From contig NZ_JACHKT010000007.1 of assembly GCF_014204325.1 (NCBI RefSeq), positions 121,761 to 185,760 of the forward strand: a stretch of 64,000 nucleotides of DNA. The letters are read 5' to 3'. Below, piece by piece: positions 57,108 to 64,000 of the stretch. Under the pieces are notes generated by a model that did not search any database, was not told the DNA's origin, and was given only the letters and a program-made list of their open reading frames with translations. Position 1 is the stretch's first letter, and the number at the start of each line of letters is the position of its first letter. The position numbers and the translations under genes were made by a program. Origin of the DNA: Arcicella rosea (GTDB taxonomy: Bacteria > Bacteroidota > Bacteroidia > Cytophagales > Spirosomataceae).

Positions 57108-58484
57108 ATGAAAAAAACAGTAGTGATAGATGTCGTTGGTTTAAGCACGAGCGTCATCGGAGAATATACTCCATTCATCAAAAAATACCTTTCAGAACAT
57201 CAGCTTACGCATATCAAACCCGTTTTCCCTGCTGTTACCACTACTTCACAAAGTTGTTTTGTAACAGGAAAATTCCCTGATACTCATGGAATTGTAGGAA
57301 ATGGCTGGTACGACCGTGAAGATAATGAACATAAATTTTGGAAGCAGTCGAATAAGATTGTGAAAGCAGAAAAAATTTGGGAAGCAGCCAAACGTAAAAA
57401 TCCCAATTTCACTTGTTCCAAAATGTTTTGGTGGTACAATATGTACTCATCGGCAGATTATACAGTTACTCCGAGACCACAATATCATGCCGATGGCGTA
57501 AAAGCTCCCGATTGCTATTCGCAACCAGCAGATTTACGTGATAAACTTCAAGCAGATTTAGGGACTTTCCCATTATTTAGTTTCTGGGGACCAAATGCCA
57601 ATATCAAATCTTCAAAATGGATTGCAGATGCCTCTGTCTGGGTGGATAAAGCTCATGACCCAACGCTTACTTTGATTTACTTACCTCATTTAGATTACTG
57701 TTTACAGAAATTTGGTGTCGATTTTCCTAAAATTCACAAAGAATTAGGTGAAGTAGATAAATTGGTTGAGGACTTGGTAAATCATTACAAAGCACAAGAT
57801 GTAAACATCATTATTTTATCTGAATATGGCATTAATACGGTGAGTAATCCTGTTCATATCAATAGAATTTTACGTGAAAATGGATTAATTTCTGTCCGAG
57901 TTGAACGTGATTATGAATTATTGGATGCAGGAATTTCAAAAGCATTTGCCATAGCAGACCACCAAATTGCCCATATTTATATCAATGACCCAAGCGAAAA
58001 AGCAAGAGTAAAAAGTATTTTAGAAAATACCAAAGGCATAGCTTTAGTCTTGGACGAAGAAGGTAAAAAAGAACATCATCTCAATCACGAACGCTCAGGA
58101 GATTTAGTGGTAATGGCTGATGCTGATAGTTGGTTTACCTATTATTACTGGTTAGACGATGCCAAAGCTCCTGATTACGCTCGCTTGGTGGACATCCACA
58201 GAAAACCAGGTTACGACCCCGTCGAGATGTTCATGAATCCTGCTAATCCATTTATCAAGTTACGAGCAGCTTATAAATTAGCTCGTAAATTATTAGGATT
58301 CAGGTATTTAATGGACGTGATTCCATTAGATGCTACTTTAGTAAAAGGCTCGCATGGCAGTATCAACATCAGTAAAGAATACTATCCAATACTAATTTCT
58401 GACCAGAAAATTGGCGATGGGGAAATTATCGCTACGGATGTTTATGATGTGATTTGGAAAGCTTTGTTTGGGGGAGAAGAATAA
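57108..58484 (+). CDS. eboF: EboF, alkaline-phosphatase-superfamily phosphodiesterase
   Basis: 458 residues of the type I phosphodiesterase/nucleotide pyrophosphatase family. A short N-terminal VVIDVVGLS metal aspartate is followed by the nucleophile region FPAVTTTSQSCFVTG (Thr near 44-46), HLDYCLQKFG (metal Asp), ILSEYGIN, and GSHGSIN (metal His). The LSEYGI version replaces the usual DHGM, as in other EboF proteins. There is no signal peptide. It is the last ebo gene and is followed by a strong hairpin at 58501-58535. Confidence 0.88.
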   Translation: MKKTVVIDVVGLSTSVIGEYTPFIKKYLSEHQLTHIKPVFPAVTTTSQSCFVTGKFPDTHGIVGNGWYDREDNEHKFWKQSNKIVKAEKIWEAAKRKNPNFTCSKMFWWYNMYSSADYTVTPRPQYHADGVKAPDCYSQPADLRDKLQADLGTFPLFSFWGPNANIKSSKWIADASVWVDKAHDPTLTLIYLPHLDYCLQKFGVDFPKIHKELGEVDKLVEDLVNHYKAQDVNIIILSEYGINTVSNPVHINRILRENGLISVRVERDYELLDAGISKAFAIADHQIAHIYINDPSEKARVKSILENTKGIALVLDEEGKKEHHLNHERSGDLVVMADADSWFTYYYWLDDAKAPDYARLVDIHRKPGYDPVEMFMNPANPFIKLRAAYKLARKLLGFRYLMDVIPLDATLVKGSHGSINISKEYYPILISDQKIGDGEIIATDVYDVIWKALFGGEE

Positions 58485-58500
58485 GAACGTTATAAGCAGT

Positions 58501-58535
58501 TTCCAATTACGTCTGCATTGCGGACGTAATTGGAA
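58501..58535. terminator. Hairpin after eboF
   Basis: TTCCAATTACGTC (58501-58513) pairs perfectly with 58523-58535, and the stem can extend through GC pairs to a 3-nt ATT loop (16 bp in all). It lies between the convergent ends of eboF and the ATPase gene. The U-tract is weak, so it may be a processing or stability element. Confidence 0.7.
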
Positions 58536-58582
58536 GCCTCATCGAAAACAATTCGTTAAAGTGATTTCGAAAATATAATAAT

Positions 58583-60001
58583 TCAAAAAAGGCAATCCAT
58601 CGTTAAGCTATTTTGAACCAAACCTGCTGAATAGTTATTTGTCTGCACACCAAAAGTCGTTATTAAAGTAAGAAAAACTGACTTTCTTGTTTTTGTTTCA
58701 GTTTTGAATGTGCCAATTTTATGCTGCAATTCATTGGCATATTTTTTATCAATTACAAAAGGATTAATTGAGTATTTCATCTCACAAAGATTGATTACTT
58801 GGTCTCTTCTATCAATGACTAAATCAACCTGACTGCCATTTTCAGCATTTGAGCTTCTCCATGCCGAAGTCGCAGTTTGGATTCCGCTAATGCCTAAAGC
58901 TTGTTTGATACACTGTATATGGTACAAACAAACTTGCTCAAAAGCATAACCACTCCAAGCTCTGTGTTTGGGGTTATCTATTGTATTTATCCAATGATTT
59001 TGGTCTATTGTCTGAGTTCCATTAATAAATTTTAGATAAAAGAGCGTATAAAAATCAACCAATTGGTATAAGCTATTTTTACTTTTATTGCCAAAAGGTA
59101 AATATTTTCGGATAAATCCACTTTCTTCAAGTTCATCAAGTATCCTTGTAGTACTCCCTGCATTCGTTAGTTTTGTAGCTTTCAGAATGTCATCTCTGGT
59201 TAAACCTTTAGCTTTTTGAGCTAAACAATTTACAATGCTTATATGCTTTTCTGCGTTTTTAAAAAGCGAAGCGTATAAATTTGAAAATTCTGTTCTTAAT
59301 AAACCATTTTCTGAAAAACAGATTTGTTCTATATTTTGACTTGCACTTAGGCTTGAAGAAACTTCTTCCCAATAATAAGGAATACCACCCATCACCATAT
59401 ACAGTTGTGTAATTTGGTATCTATCTAAAACAGAATGTTTATTCCTTAAAAATATTTCACATTCAGTTAAGGTAAACGGAACAACCTTTAGCCTTTTTGT
59501 AACTCTATTATGTAAACCTCCTTTATTGTTGATTAATTTATTCAACATCCACGAAGCTGCCGAACCACAAACAATGAGTACAATATCATTTCTTGAAGAA
59601 GCCCAGCTATTCCAAAAATGCTCTAGTGCCTGTATAAAACCAGAATTGGGAGTATCGAACCAAGGTAATTCATCTATGAAAATATACTTTTTAGGGTTTT
59701 TTGTATTTTCAAGATAACTAATTAGTTGCTGAAAAGCTGTAAGCCAGTCTGTTGCTTGAGAAATTGGTGTATTTTTATAGGCTTTTTGGAGAGCAATATG
59801 AAAATTTGTGAGTTGTTGTGATAAATTGGCATTTCCTAAGCCAGTGACTTGAAATACAAATTGCCCTTCAAAGGCTGTTCGAACCAAAAACGTTTTTCCA
59901 ACTCTTCTTCTTCCATAAACTGCAACAAATTCAGACTTTTCTGATAATTGTAACGCTCGTAATGTGGTCAATTCATTTTCTCTACCAATTATATTTGCCA
60001 T
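58583..60001 (-). CDS. AAA ATPase with PD-(D/E)xK-like C-terminal domain (archaeal-type ATPase/DUF234)
   Basis: 472 residues. The N-terminal P-loop ATPase has Walker A GRRRVGKT (residues 30-37), Walker B YIFIDELPW (about 106-114) and the VCGSAASWM sensor. A winged-helix region follows at about 250-330 (GLTRDDILKATKLTNAGSTTRILDELEESGFI). The C-terminal part fits a restriction-endonuclease fold: Glu355 (YAFEQV), Asp393 (SQVDLVID) and ELCExK-type Glu407/Lys409 (LCEMKYS). Such proteins are abundant in archaea and Bacteroidota; many are of unknown or defence-related role. It stands alone, and its upstream region contains interlocking inverted repeats. Confidence 0.88.
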   Translation of the reverse strand: MANIIGRENELTTLRALQLSEKSEFVAVYGRRRVGKTFLVRTAFEGQFVFQVTGLGNANLSQQLTNFHIALQKAYKNTPISQATDWLTAFQQLISYLENTKNPKKYIFIDELPWFDTPNSGFIQALEHFWNSWASSRNDIVLIVCGSAASWMLNKLINNKGGLHNRVTKRLKVVPFTLTECEIFLRNKHSVLDRYQITQLYMVMGGIPYYWEEVSSSLSASQNIEQICFSENGLLRTEFSNLYASLFKNAEKHISIVNCLAQKAKGLTRDDILKATKLTNAGSTTRILDELEESGFIRKYLPFGNKSKNSLYQLVDFYTLFYLKFINGTQTIDQNHWINTIDNPKHRAWSGYAFEQVCLYHIQCIKQALGISGIQTATSAWRSSNAENGSQVDLVIDRRDQVINLCEMKYSINPFVIDKKYANELQHKIGTFKTETKTRKSVFLTLITTFGVQTNNYSAGLVQNSLTMDCLF

Positions 60002-60605
60002 AGTGTTATTATTTTTTCAAGACAAATATAATTAAAATTACCACATTAAGCCAAAACAAAGATTCAATTTCGCTTAATGTAAAAAAACTGATTAGTTTAA
60101 GCCAAATTGAATCTTTGTTTTGGCTTAAACTAATCAGTTTTACCTTTACAGAAAAGTATTTGATAAAACTCTCCCCCTAAAGCCATTCGAAGAAATAACC
60201 AGTCTATTTTTGAAAAAACGTGTAAAGTACGCTGGAGCATTGAAGTCTAAGATGTAGAAAATTTTGGCAATGGTACGATAAAATCAACAAATTCTAAGAA
60301 TGTTTAATTTTAAACAAATTCGGAATCCATAGTAATTATTTCGACTATCAGGATTATTAAGGGAGTCTTCACTTAACAGTGTCAGTTCTAATAAATTATT
60401 CTTAAAAAATGATTCTATTTTTCAGGCTACACAGGCAGAATCTTCCCCTCTAAATCACTAAAAGCAAGCTCTCTCACTCCCATAAGTCAATATTTCGAGG
60501 ATATTTTTTGACTAAGTCTGATGCCTTTCCTAGCATGATTATATGCTGTTTTGTATCAGAATATTTATATATTGCACTTTATGTACGACTAAAACATTGA
60601 AAAAA
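60002..60605. other. 604-bp region between ATPase and CoA-transferase
   Basis: The first 140 bp hold the interlocked inverted repeats (60043-60141). The remaining 460 bp show no ORF, RNA gene or clear repeat; a few stop-interrupted peptides are seen but nothing I can assign. The CoA-transferase promoter presumably lies near 60500-60600. Confidence 0.5.
60043..60141. repeat. Two head-to-head stem-loop units with mutually complementary loops
   Basis: Left unit: ACATTAAGC (60043-60051) and GCTTAATGT (60072-60080) bound a 20-nt loop. Right unit: 60084-60103 and 60122-60141 are perfect 20-bp arms (TTTAAGCC...GGCTTAAA at their inner ends) around an 18-nt loop. The loop of one is the reverse complement of the loop of the other, so 60046-60070 also pairs perfectly over 25 bp with 60104-60128. 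Two exclusive folds are thus possible. It lies 42 bp upstream of the ATPase start. Confidence 0.85.
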
Positions 60606-62006
60606 ATGACGAATAAAGTAGTAAATAATGCCCAAGAGGCGGTAAAAGATATTCCAAACAATGCCGTGCTGATGCTTGGCGGTTTTGGACTTTGCGGTAT
60701 TCCCGAAAATAGTATTGATGCCTTGATTCAACAAGGAGTTACGGGGCTTACTTGTATTTCAAACAATGCTGGTGTAGATGATTTTGGCATTGGTTTAATG
60801 CTGAAAAGTCGCCAAGTGAAGAAAATGATTTCTTCTTATGTCGGTGAAAACAAGGAGTTTGAGCGACAATTATTATCTGGAGAACTCGAAGTAGAACTGA
60901 TTCCACAAGGTACTTTAGCCGAAAGAGTAAGAGCAGGCGGTGCAGGGATTCCTGCCTTTTTTACGCCTGCTGGTGTGGGTACAGAAGTAGCCGAAGGCAA
61001 AGAAGTACGAGAATTTAATGGTAAAAAATACTTGTTGGAATCGTGGCTCAGGGCCGATTTTGCTATCGTAAAAGCTTGGAAAGGCGATACCGCAGGGAAT
61101 TTAATTTTCAAAGGAACGGCAAGAAATTTCAATCCAATGATGGCAGCGGCTGGGGCAATTACCATTGCCGAAGTAGAGGAATTAGTACCAGCAGGTACTT
61201 TAGACCCTAACGAAATCCATACGCCCGGCATTTATGTGCAGCGAATTTTTCAAGGGGAAAATTACCAGAAAAGAATTGAACAACGCACGATAAGTATTCC
61301 GACAAATGCTACAAAAGATGTAAAACCAACAACAGTTTCCACAGCAAAAGGCTTGGATAAAAACCAAATTGCCAAAAGAATTGCTCGTGAAATCAAAGAT
61401 GGCGATTATGTAAACTTGGGAATCGGAATTCCTACTTTGGTTGCCAATTATATTCCTGAAAATATCAGCGTAGTATTGCAGTCGGAAAATGGTTTGTTGG
61501 GGATTGGGCCATTCCCGACGGAAGAGGCAATCGACCCCGATTTAATCAATGCTGGCAAGCAAACCATTACGATGCAAACAGGTTCTTCGCTCTTTAGTTC
61601 TGCCGAAAGTTTCGCCATGATACGAGGCGAACACGTGGACTTGACGATTTTGGGAGCTATGGAAGTTTCAGAAAATGGCGATATTGCTAACTGGAAAATT
61701 CCTAACAAAATGGTAAAAGGCATGGGCGGTGCGATGGACTTGGTGGCTTCTGCTAAAAACATTATCGTAGCAATGCAACATGTGAGTAAAGATGGGAAAT
61801 CAAAACTGTTGAGCAACTGTACTTTACCCATCACGGGCATCCACTGTGTCAAGAAAATTGTCACCGAATTAGCGGTATTGGAAGTATTAGCCGAAGGCGG
61901 TTTTAAATTATTAGAAATCGCTCCCAACATAAGTATCGACGAAGTAAAAGCTGCCACAGAAGGTAAATTAATTATTGAGGGTGATATTCCAGTGATTGAG
62001 GTTTGA
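60606..62006 (+). CDS. 3-oxoacid (acetoacetate) CoA-transferase, fused alpha and beta subunits
   Basis: 466 residues from the ATG at 60606. The frame is open to 60543, but the CoA-transferase N-terminus MTNKVVNNAQEAVKDIPNNA starts here. Residues 1-235 are the alpha half (LMLGGFGLCGIPENSIDAL; NNAGVDDFGIGLML). Residues about 250-466 are the beta half, with catalytic Glu294 in QSENGLLGIGPFP and GIGIPTLVANYIP before it. The two subunits, often separate as ScoA/ScoB, are one chain as in mitochondrial SCOT. It moves CoA between succinyl-CoA and a 3-oxoacid such as acetoacetate. Confidence 0.93.
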   Translation: MTNKVVNNAQEAVKDIPNNAVLMLGGFGLCGIPENSIDALIQQGVTGLTCISNNAGVDDFGIGLMLKSRQVKKMISSYVGENKEFERQLLSGELEVELIPQGTLAERVRAGGAGIPAFFTPAGVGTEVAEGKEVREFNGKKYLLESWLRADFAIVKAWKGDTAGNLIFKGTARNFNPMMAAAGAITIAEVEELVPAGTLDPNEIHTPGIYVQRIFQGENYQKRIEQRTISIPTNATKDVKPTTVSTAKGLDKNQIAKRIAREIKDGDYVNLGIGIPTLVANYIPENISVVLQSENGLLGIGPFPTEEAIDPDLINAGKQTITMQTGSSLFSSAESFAMIRGEHVDLTILGAMEVSENGDIANWKIPNKMVKGMGGAMDLVASAKNIIVAMQHVSKDGKSKLLSNCTLPITGIHCVKKIVTELAVLEVLAEGGFKLLEIAPNISIDEVKAATEGKLIIEGDIPVIEV

Positions 62007-62056
62007 GCTGTGAGCCTTGAGCTATGAGCTTTGAGTTTTTTTATGAAGCGATGAAT

Positions 62057-62120
62057 ACTCATGGCATAACTTTTATTGAATCTTGAAAAGAAGTAAACCT
62101 CTGGTAGTCATGCCATGAGT
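62057..62120. repeat. Palindromic repeat element, family B copy 2
   Basis: ACTCATGGCATAACT (62057-62071) and AGTCATGCCATGAGT (62106-62120) are inverted repeats with one mismatch around a 34-nt centre. Copy 3 at 62587-62650 shares the arms and much of the centre (CTTGAAAAG.. versus TTTGAGAAG.., then GGTAGTCATGCCATGAGTG). Confidence 0.8.
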
Positions 62121-62214
62121 GGGGTAGCTTTCTTTAGCCCTTTAAGGTTTTAAAAATCTTAAAGGGCTTTTTCATTCCTTTTGCTCCAACAAAATAAACA
62201 AAACACGACTTTCA

Positions 62215-62535
62215 TTAATCCTGCCAGATGGAAGGCTCATCTAGTAAAATGAAATCGACATCTTGTTTAATGAAAGACTCATCTAGTAAAATAAAATAAG
62301 CATCTTGTTTGATGAAATGCTCATCTAGTAAAATGAAATAAGCATCTTGTTTGATGAAAGACTCATCTAGTAAAATAAAATAAGCATCTTGTTTGATGAA
62401 ATGCTCATCTAGTAAAATGAAATAAGCATCTTGTTCGATGGAAGGCTTATCTAGTAAAATGCAATCGGAATCTTGTATTGTGGAAGGATCGTCTAGTAAA
62501 ATAAAGGAGATTTTAATTAAGGCGTCAGTACTCAA
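62215..62535 (-). CDS. Doubtful ORF encoding 14-residue repeats (ILLDExFIKQDAYF)
   Basis: 106 codons on the minus strand, opened by TTG with no internal ATG. It is built almost wholly of the 14-residue unit ILLDE(H/S)FIKQDAYF. The 42-bp DNA period keeps the frame open, and this may be only a by-product of the minisatellite. No signal peptide, domain or ribosome site is evident. I include it because the frame is intact through seven repeat copies, including the diverged ones. Confidence 0.25.
   Translation of the reverse strand: MSTDALIKISFILLDDPSTIQDSDCILLDKPSIEQDAYFILLDEHFIKQDAYFILLDESFIKQDAYFILLDEHFIKQDAYFILLDESFIKQDVDFILLDEPSIWQD
62223..62506. repeat. 42-bp tandem repeat (minisatellite), about seven copies
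   Basis: CTAGTAAAAT recurs at 62241, 62283, 62325, 62367, 62409, 62451 and 62493, exactly 42 bp apart. The middle copies are nearly identical; those starting at 62283 and 62367 are the same, and alternate copies differ at GAAATGCTC versus GAAAGACTC, giving an 84-bp higher-order period. The outer copies are more diverged. No unique spacers occur, so it is not a CRISPR array. Confidence 0.92.
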
Positions 62536-62586
62536 TTCTCTCTAAAAAATATCATTACCTAAAACTTGGCGGGAAAATAAATAAAA

Positions 62587-62650
62587 ACTCATGGTATGAC
62601 TTTCGGTAAGTTTTGAGAAGCATTAAGTTTTTGGTAGTCATGCCATGAGT
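62587..62650. repeat. Palindromic repeat element, family B copy 3
   Basis: ACTCATGGTATGACT (62587-62601) and AGTCATGCCATGAGT (62636-62650) are inverted repeats with one mismatch. The right arm is identical to that of copy 2. Copies 2 and 3 flank the 42-bp tandem repeat in the same orientation. Confidence 0.8.
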
Positions 62651-62809
62651 GAGTCATCCACTTTAGAGTACGAAATTACCGTTTAATAAGTTTTTGGGTA
62701 GAAAGTGGGGGTTGATTTTTTTTCTTGAGGGTTAATTTGATACTTTAGCGAAATGGAATACATTACAATATTACCTATCCTGAAAGTCAATAATAAATAA
62801 TCAAACGAA

Positions 62810-63919
62810 TTGAATATACTTGAAAACAACCCAATAACTGAGCCTCTCCACAAACATTGGAAGGATAGGATAGAAAATAATTTTAATTTCATACCATTTT
62901 CTCCAAATTTAAATTACTTGAGTTTAATAAACTATATTGAGAATAAACCTCAAAGTTTTTATTCTCAATTAGCCTTTTCAGAGTATTTAAATACCCTATT
63001 CTTATTTTTACATCAAGACAAGGATAAACTGGCACAGATACTAATTGATTCAGAAAATCATATTAGTCTCAGTAATAATATTCTTAATGACATTAACAAA
63101 CTTTCTATTCACGATCTTCATTATCCTCAGAATGATTATGACCGAATTAATTTCATTGACCAAAATATTCATTATAGCTTACTAAAGCTTTACGAAACTC
63201 CTTTATTCTATTTTTCTCAAATACTTGCAAAATTTTGGTGGATAACAAATGGGAAAAAATTAGATGGTTTAGATTTATATAATTCAGTTGAAGAACTGAA
63301 AAAGAATGGATTTAAATATTTGGAACAATACTATTTACATGATATTAGAAATAGTATTGCTCATGGAAAAATCATTTATACGAACTATAACATTTCATAT
63401 TATGACAAAAAGAATAATAAATCCTCTATATCTCAAACAAAAATAATTGAAGTATTTGATAATTCCCTTGATATTGTTAATGGGTTTTGCCTTGCATATA
63501 AGGTGTTTTGTCTTTCAAATTCTGAATTTTACAGCCAATATAAAATACCTATTCCGCAATCATTATTACTTGAAGAATTACAAGTAAAAATCAATACTCC
63601 AACTTGGACAATTAATAATGTGTTAGATAATATAATTCTTAATGACCAAAAACAACTAACTATTTATATTAAAAATAGAAATTGGGATTTTGCCAAAGTT
63701 CAGTGGTTTGTCTATTCAACAGCATATTGGGCAGAACGTTTAACAAACTCATACAACAGAATTTTTTTTCACATTGATTCTAAGCACTCTAAATTGCCAG
63801 GTTATGCTGCTTTTGATGCGGATAAACTTAGAAAGTTAAGACTAAAAGGAAATACCAATATTGAAGATTACAACGGAGTATTAGAAAATAACCTTATTTT
63901 TTTTAGGCTCAACCCTTAA
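62810..63919 (+). CDS. Unrecognised protein with a HEPN-like RNxxxH motif
   Basis: 369 residues, TTG start (no upstream in-frame ATG). I do not recognise the family. The protein is helix-rich, has no signal or membrane segment, and is rich in Asn, Ile, Lys and Tyr, more AT-biased than its neighbours. The stretch YLHDIRNSIAHGKI contains Arg180-Asn181-x3-His185, the form of the RxxxxH motif in HEPN-domain RNases, preceded by the expected helices (PLFYFSQILAKFWWITNG). HEPN proteins often serve in toxin-antitoxin or abortive-infection systems. That role here is a motif-based guess; no partner gene is in view. Confidence 0.6.
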   Translation: MNILENNPITEPLHKHWKDRIENNFNFIPFSPNLNYLSLINYIENKPQSFYSQLAFSEYLNTLFLFLHQDKDKLAQILIDSENHISLSNNILNDINKLSIHDLHYPQNDYDRINFIDQNIHYSLLKLYETPLFYFSQILAKFWWITNGKKLDGLDLYNSVEELKKNGFKYLEQYYLHDIRNSIAHGKIIYTNYNISYYDKKNNKSSISQTKIIEVFDNSLDIVNGFCLAYKVFCLSNSEFYSQYKIPIPQSLLLEELQVKINTPTWTINNVLDNIILNDQKQLTIYIKNRNWDFAKVQWFVYSTAYWAERLTNSYNRIFFHIDSKHSKLPGYAAFDADKLRKLRLKGNTNIEDYNGVLENNLIFFRLNP

Positions 63920-64000
63920 ACTGGGCTGATGATTAAACATTGTTGATAATTTCTCAAATCTGGCGTTAAAAGTAGTTGAAAAGTTTCTTGTAAAGCCTTT

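Larger units (their letters stand above)
62007..62809. other. 803-bp repeat-rich region without a convincing gene
   Basis: It holds two copies of palindrome family B (62057-62120 and 62587-62650), a 42-bp tandem repeat between them (62223-62506) and a TTG-started minus-strand frame through the repeats. A small AAAGGGCTTTTT tract near 62161 with its complement near 62140 may end the CoA-transferase transcript. Confidence 0.6.

Noticed and set aside
60142..60600. Possible degraded gene between ATPase and CoA-transferase
   Set aside because: Short peptides in all frames are broken by many stops and none resembles a known protein.
60543..60605. Longer N-terminus for the CoA-transferase
   Set aside because: The family N-terminus begins at the ATG at 60606; the earlier part is Cys-rich and unlike any CoA-transferase.
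62223..62506. Regular 42-bp repeats as a CRISPR array
   Set aside because: The repeats abut directly with no unique spacers, and no cas genes are near.

Overview
The window is a chromosomal segment of an AT-rich member of the Bacteroidota. The evidence is a SusC/SusD pair, two very large proteins with type IX secretion (T9SS) C-terminal sorting domains, hybrid two-component regulators with periplasmic propellers, and several -7 elements of the Bacteroidota form TAnnTTTG. Gene content suggests a free-living plant-polysaccharide degrader, perhaps in the Cytophagales, but no marker here fixes the genus.

Layout. 1-2376: an M48 membrane protease (cut by the window edge), a haem-binding c-type cytochrome domain protein and an exported SGNH hydrolase. 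2564-17443: a polysaccharide utilization locus (PUL) for beta-1,4-galactan. In transcription order it holds susC, susD, a SusE-like glycan-binding lipoprotein, a GH53 endo-galactanase lipoprotein and a GH2-GH53 fusion enzyme, with a divergent hybrid two-component (HTCS) regulator. 17513-30238: an orphan HipB-like repressor with two operator-like palindromes, a toroid/lyase-like exported protein, two tandem paralogous T9SS cargo proteins of about 1440 residues, and a lipase-like alpha/beta hydrolase. 30284-34441: a second propeller hybrid kinase, with two receiver domains and no DNA-binding domain.

34865-44116 reads as a unit for hydroxyproline-linked arabinosides of plant cell-wall glycoproteins. 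Two exported DUF1680-family beta-L-arabinofuranosidases bracket a DapA-family aldolase/deaminase, a 4-hydroxyproline epimerase-type protein and an amino-acid permease. The sugar would be trimmed by the glycosidases and the released hydroxyproline imported and catabolised.

44435-49740 holds a MhqO/MhqD/YceI-type quinone-stress set, a glycerate kinase/2-hydroxyacid dehydrogenase pair and an LpxR-type lipid A deacylase. 50257-51599 is a small accessory patch: an HTH/coiled-coil protein in very AT-rich DNA and a frameshifted serine recombinase. 51684-58484 is a complete eboABCDEF cluster, known in cyanobacteria for moving a metabolite precursor towards the periplasm. Here no biosynthetic genes for its substrate are alongside.

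58583-64000 holds an AAA ATPase with a PD-(D/E)xK-like tail, preceded by an unusual pair of interlocking inverted repeats; a fused 3-oxoacid CoA-transferase; a 42-bp minisatellite flanked by two copies of a palindromic element; and a protein with a HEPN-like RNxxxH motif. Two families of dispersed palindromic repeats run through the second half of the window. No rRNA, tRNA, CRISPR array or complete insertion sequence was seen.
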